Below are positions 5,753-6,574 of a DNA stretch of 6,574 nt, in pieces (the first letter of the stretch is position 1; every line of letters begins with the position of its first letter). Source of the stretch: an uncultured Clostridia bacterium (GTDB taxonomy: Bacteria > Bacillota > Clostridia > TANB77 > CAG-508); the NCBI GenBank assembly GCA_934141555.1, contig CAKPCK010000027.1, forward strand, positions 1-6,574, written 5' to 3'. Made by a program: the position numbers and the translations under genes. The notes below the pieces were generated by a model. That model saw only the letters and a program-made list of their open reading frames with translations. It had not been told where the DNA came from and did no database searches.

Positions 5753-6058
5753 TTACTCCTCCATTCTCATTATTAACAAATTATATTTATAATTATTCCA
5801 ACGATTATTGATACAATAATTCCTGCTATTAAACTTTAAAGTTAAATTATTCTTATATGTTCTATGCTTTGGCTTAGGAGAAAATAAAGGTGCAAAATAA
5901 TAATGCCATTCAACAATAATTACCACTCCAATATAAGGTCTTTTTTCACTTTTATTATATGCAATATGCTTATCAAATTGGCTTAAATACTTAATATAGT
6001 TATCATCTATAACAAAAAAATTTAATTTTCCTAATTTTATCTTCTTTTGATTTTTCAT
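5753..6058 (-). CDS. Type III toxin-antitoxin endoribonuclease (ToxN/CptN/AbiQ-like), C-terminally truncated
   Basis: Members of this family cut RNA and are held inactive by a repeat RNA made from the same locus; several abort phage infection. The 101-aa product carries the family's N-terminal half: LNFFVIDDNYIKYLSQFD (12-29), RPYIGVV (40-46) and YFAPLFSPKPKH (54-65). The SPKxKH stretch matches the active-site loop of ToxN-type enzymes. Known members are about 150-170 aa, so a large C-terminal part is missing. Homology stops near residue 76, and the last 25 residues (SRNYCINNRWNN...) look like out-of-frame AT-rich translation. The start at 6058 has GGGAGG 5 nt upstream; the in-frame ATG at 6109 would lie inside the terminator hairpin. 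Antitoxin repeats and terminator precede it in the standard order. Identification is strong; loss of activity is inferred from the truncation. Confidence 0.85.
   Translation of the reverse strand: MKNQKKIKLGKLNFFVIDDNYIKYLSQFDKHIAYNKSEKRPYIGVVIIVEWHYYFAPLFSPKPKHRTYKNNLTLKFNSRNYCINNRWNNYKYNLLIMRMEE
5773..5832 (-). pseudogene. Orphan transmembrane-helix tail of an unknown gene
   Basis: Overlapping the toxin's aberrant tail in another frame are 19 codons, LIAGIIVSIIVGIIINIIC, then TAA. They form a clean membrane helix with GCA/GGA/GTT codons. There is no start codon, and a stop lies two codons upstream (5836-5838). I read it as the 3' end of a membrane-protein gene that recombined into the toxin gene. 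AT-rich DNA gives Ile-rich frames easily, so this is moderate evidence. Confidence 0.4.
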
Positions 6059-6083
6059 TAATTCCTCCCAATAACAAATATAT

Positions 6084-6107
6084 GGAGATACTTTTTCAAG
6101 TACCCCC
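6084..6107 (-). terminator. Hairpin terminator between antitoxin RNA and toxin gene
   Basis: The minus-strand RNA pairs 6107-6098 with 6093-6084 around a GAAA (GNRA) tetraloop. All 10 pairs form, two of them G-U wobbles that would be A-C on the plus strand. The tail AUAUAUUUGUU is only partly U-rich, fitting an attenuating terminator that lets some transcripts continue into the toxin. This is the usual type III arrangement for making excess antitoxin. Confidence 0.75.
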
Positions 6108-6110
6108 ATA

Positions 6111-6279
6111 ATTTTTCAGGAAACCCGTTTTTAGTAAAAAATACTAAAGGCTCGTTTCTAACCTAATGTTTAATAGGATATTCGTTTATAGAATTAGCAT
6201 TCTAAAGGCTCATATCTAACCTAATGTGTTCTTTGCACTTCTTTATGAAATTAATCAAAGGCTTAATTGTGCGCCTAAT
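6111..6279 (-). ncRNA. Type III antitoxin RNA (ToxI/CptI-like)
   Basis: This is the predicted RNA antitoxin that binds and inhibits the ToxN-like protein and is cut by it into single repeat units. It consists of three tandem repeats, lies between a consensus promoter (6317-6345) and a terminator hairpin (6084-6107), and precedes the toxin gene. Each repeat can form two short stems. Stem A is AGGY...GCCT, with C-G in the first-transcribed repeat and U-G in the other two. Stem B starts at UUUAG: AGTA/TACT in the last repeat, AGAAT/ATTCT in the middle one, and a weaker UUUGA/UCA-U-AAA in the first. The changes keep pairing, which supports a selected RNA structure. Pseudoknots are known for this class, but I cannot confirm one here. 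The transcript probably starts near 6310. Confidence 0.8.
6111..6279 (-). repeat. Three tandem antitoxin repeats of 54, 58 and 57 nt
   Basis: In transcription order the units run 6279-6226, 6225-6168 and 6167-6111. Each begins ATTAGGY and carries a GCCUUU core about 17-21 nt later. The second and third units are close copies over their first half (24 of 27 bases identical around 6142-6168 and 6200-6226); the first-transcribed unit is more diverged. Second halves vary except for an AUAAA/ACG patch and terminal A-rich bases. The unit length exceeds the roughly 35-50 nt typical of described type III antitoxins. Confidence 0.8.
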
Positions 6280-6283
6280 TTAT

Positions 6284-6303
6284 TTGATAAATTAATTTAT
6301 CAA
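6284..6303 (-). repeat. Perfect 20-bp palindrome at the 5' end of the antitoxin RNA
   Basis: TTGATAAATT is followed at once by its reverse complement. It lies 7-26 nt downstream of the predicted transcription start and just before the first repeat. As DNA it could be an operator; as RNA it gives an 8-bp stem with a UUAA loop that could protect the 5' end or set the array boundary. Confidence 0.6.
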
Positions 6304-6316
6304 TATTAGTATATTC

Positions 6317-6345
6317 ATTATACTTCATTTTATAAATAAAATCAA
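6317..6345 (-). promoter_or_regulatory. Sigma-A promoter of the toxin-antitoxin locus
   Basis: The minus strand shows TTGATT (6340-6345), a 17-nt spacer and a perfect TATAAT (6317-6322). Transcription should start near 6310, some 30 nt before the first antitoxin repeat. The -35 lies 9 nt after the tsaC stop codon. Confidence 0.8.
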
Positions 6346-6354
6346 TACTTAAAA

Positions 6355-6574
6355 TTAATTTATAATATCTTCTATTTGTTCAATAGAAATTGGACCTTCT
6401 CGTAAAATTTTTAATTCATTTGAAGTACAATCAACAATAGTACTTCCTATACCAAATGAAATTTCTCCATCCATCATTCCATCTAAATTAGGGCAATATC
6501 TTTCTATTTCATCTAAGTTTTTACATGTAGGTTCTCCACTTTGATTAGCACTACTCATAAAAAGTGGACTTCCT
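6355..6574 (-). CDS. tsaC: Threonylcarbamoyl-AMP synthase, C-terminal part (cut by the window edge)
   Basis: TsaC/Sua5/YwlC makes threonylcarbamoyl-adenylate from threonine, bicarbonate and ATP, the first step of the universal t6A37 tRNA modification in the cytoplasm. The visible 72 codons begin GSPLFMSSANQSGEP, the hallmark (S/T)SANxSG motif of the family, and continue with DGMMDGEISFGIGSTIVDCT and ILREGPISIEQI, both typical of the C-terminal part of the YrdC domain. The protein ends right after this domain, so unless it is unusual upstream it is the short TsaC form without a Sua5 extension. The gene runs off the right edge, and the real start lies outside the window. It is a housekeeping gene and marks the chromosomal boundary of the accessory stretch to its left. 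Confidence 0.92.
   Translation of the reverse strand, partial: GSPLFMSSANQSGEPTCKNLDEIERYCPNLDGMMDGEISFGIGSTIVDCTSNELKILREGPISIEQIEDIIN

Noticed and set aside
5598..5811. Plus-strand hydrophobic frames over the GNAT gene
   Set aside because: They are antisense to a clear GNAT and reflect Ile/Leu/Phe-rich reverse reading of AT-rich DNA.
5753..5840. Simple frameshift or sequencing error explaining the short toxin
   Set aside because: Neither alternative frame after residue 76 resembles the ToxN C-terminal region; one has many stops and the other encodes only a membrane tail.
6059..6109. A longer toxin starting at the ATG at 6109
   Set aside because: That ATG overlaps the terminator hairpin and has no ribosome binding site, whereas the ATG at 6058 has GGGAGG at ideal spacing and family homology begins shortly after it.
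6111..6279. CRISPR array
   Set aside because: Only three imperfect direct units without unique spacers of constant length, no cas genes, and the position before a ToxN-like gene fits a type III antitoxin.

Overview
This window is strongly AT-rich, and every supported gene lies on the minus strand. The gene set points to a low-GC Firmicute, most likely a Clostridia member: a clostridial-style small pyrophosphatase, a NUDIX hydrolase, a small GNAT, tsaC, and ECF sigma factors with DUF4179-type partners. In transcription order (right to left) it starts with the 3' end of the housekeeping gene tsaC (6355-6574).

Next is a type III toxin-antitoxin locus. A consensus sigma-A promoter (6317-6345) is followed by a perfect 20-bp palindrome, three tandem 54-58-nt repeats that fold alike (6111-6279), a 10-bp terminator hairpin with a GAAA loop, and a ToxN/CptN/AbiQ-like toxin gene (5753-6058). 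The toxin is cut short: after about residue 76 the frame runs into DNA whose alternative frame encodes the hydrophobic tail of another protein. A small GNAT acetyltransferase and a terminator follow.

A second promoter (5425-5453) drives a pyrophosphatase-family gene (5061-5396). Directly behind it is a NUDIX hydrolase that has lost its normal start. Between that gene and 4344 lie a start-less 38-codon gene remnant and a 9-codon ORF. The stretch 4411-5840 therefore reads as a patchwork of partly eroded genes.

The left two thirds hold two ECF sigma modules. Module 1 is a single 538-residue protein that joins an ECF sigma factor to a membrane helix and a serpin-like extracytoplasmic domain (2728-4344). 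It is followed by a four-helix membrane protein (2324-2701) and a strong terminator (2228-2267). Module 2 is a conventional ECF sigma factor (1556-2095) overlapping a large DUF4179-like membrane anti-sigma candidate (13-1572). Both modules carry the same 13-bp TGAAAC-plus-T-tract element upstream, which suggests autoregulation or cross-regulation. The fusion, apparently a sigma factor covalently tied to its own membrane sensor/anti-sigma with a serpin-like fold, is the most unusual object here.
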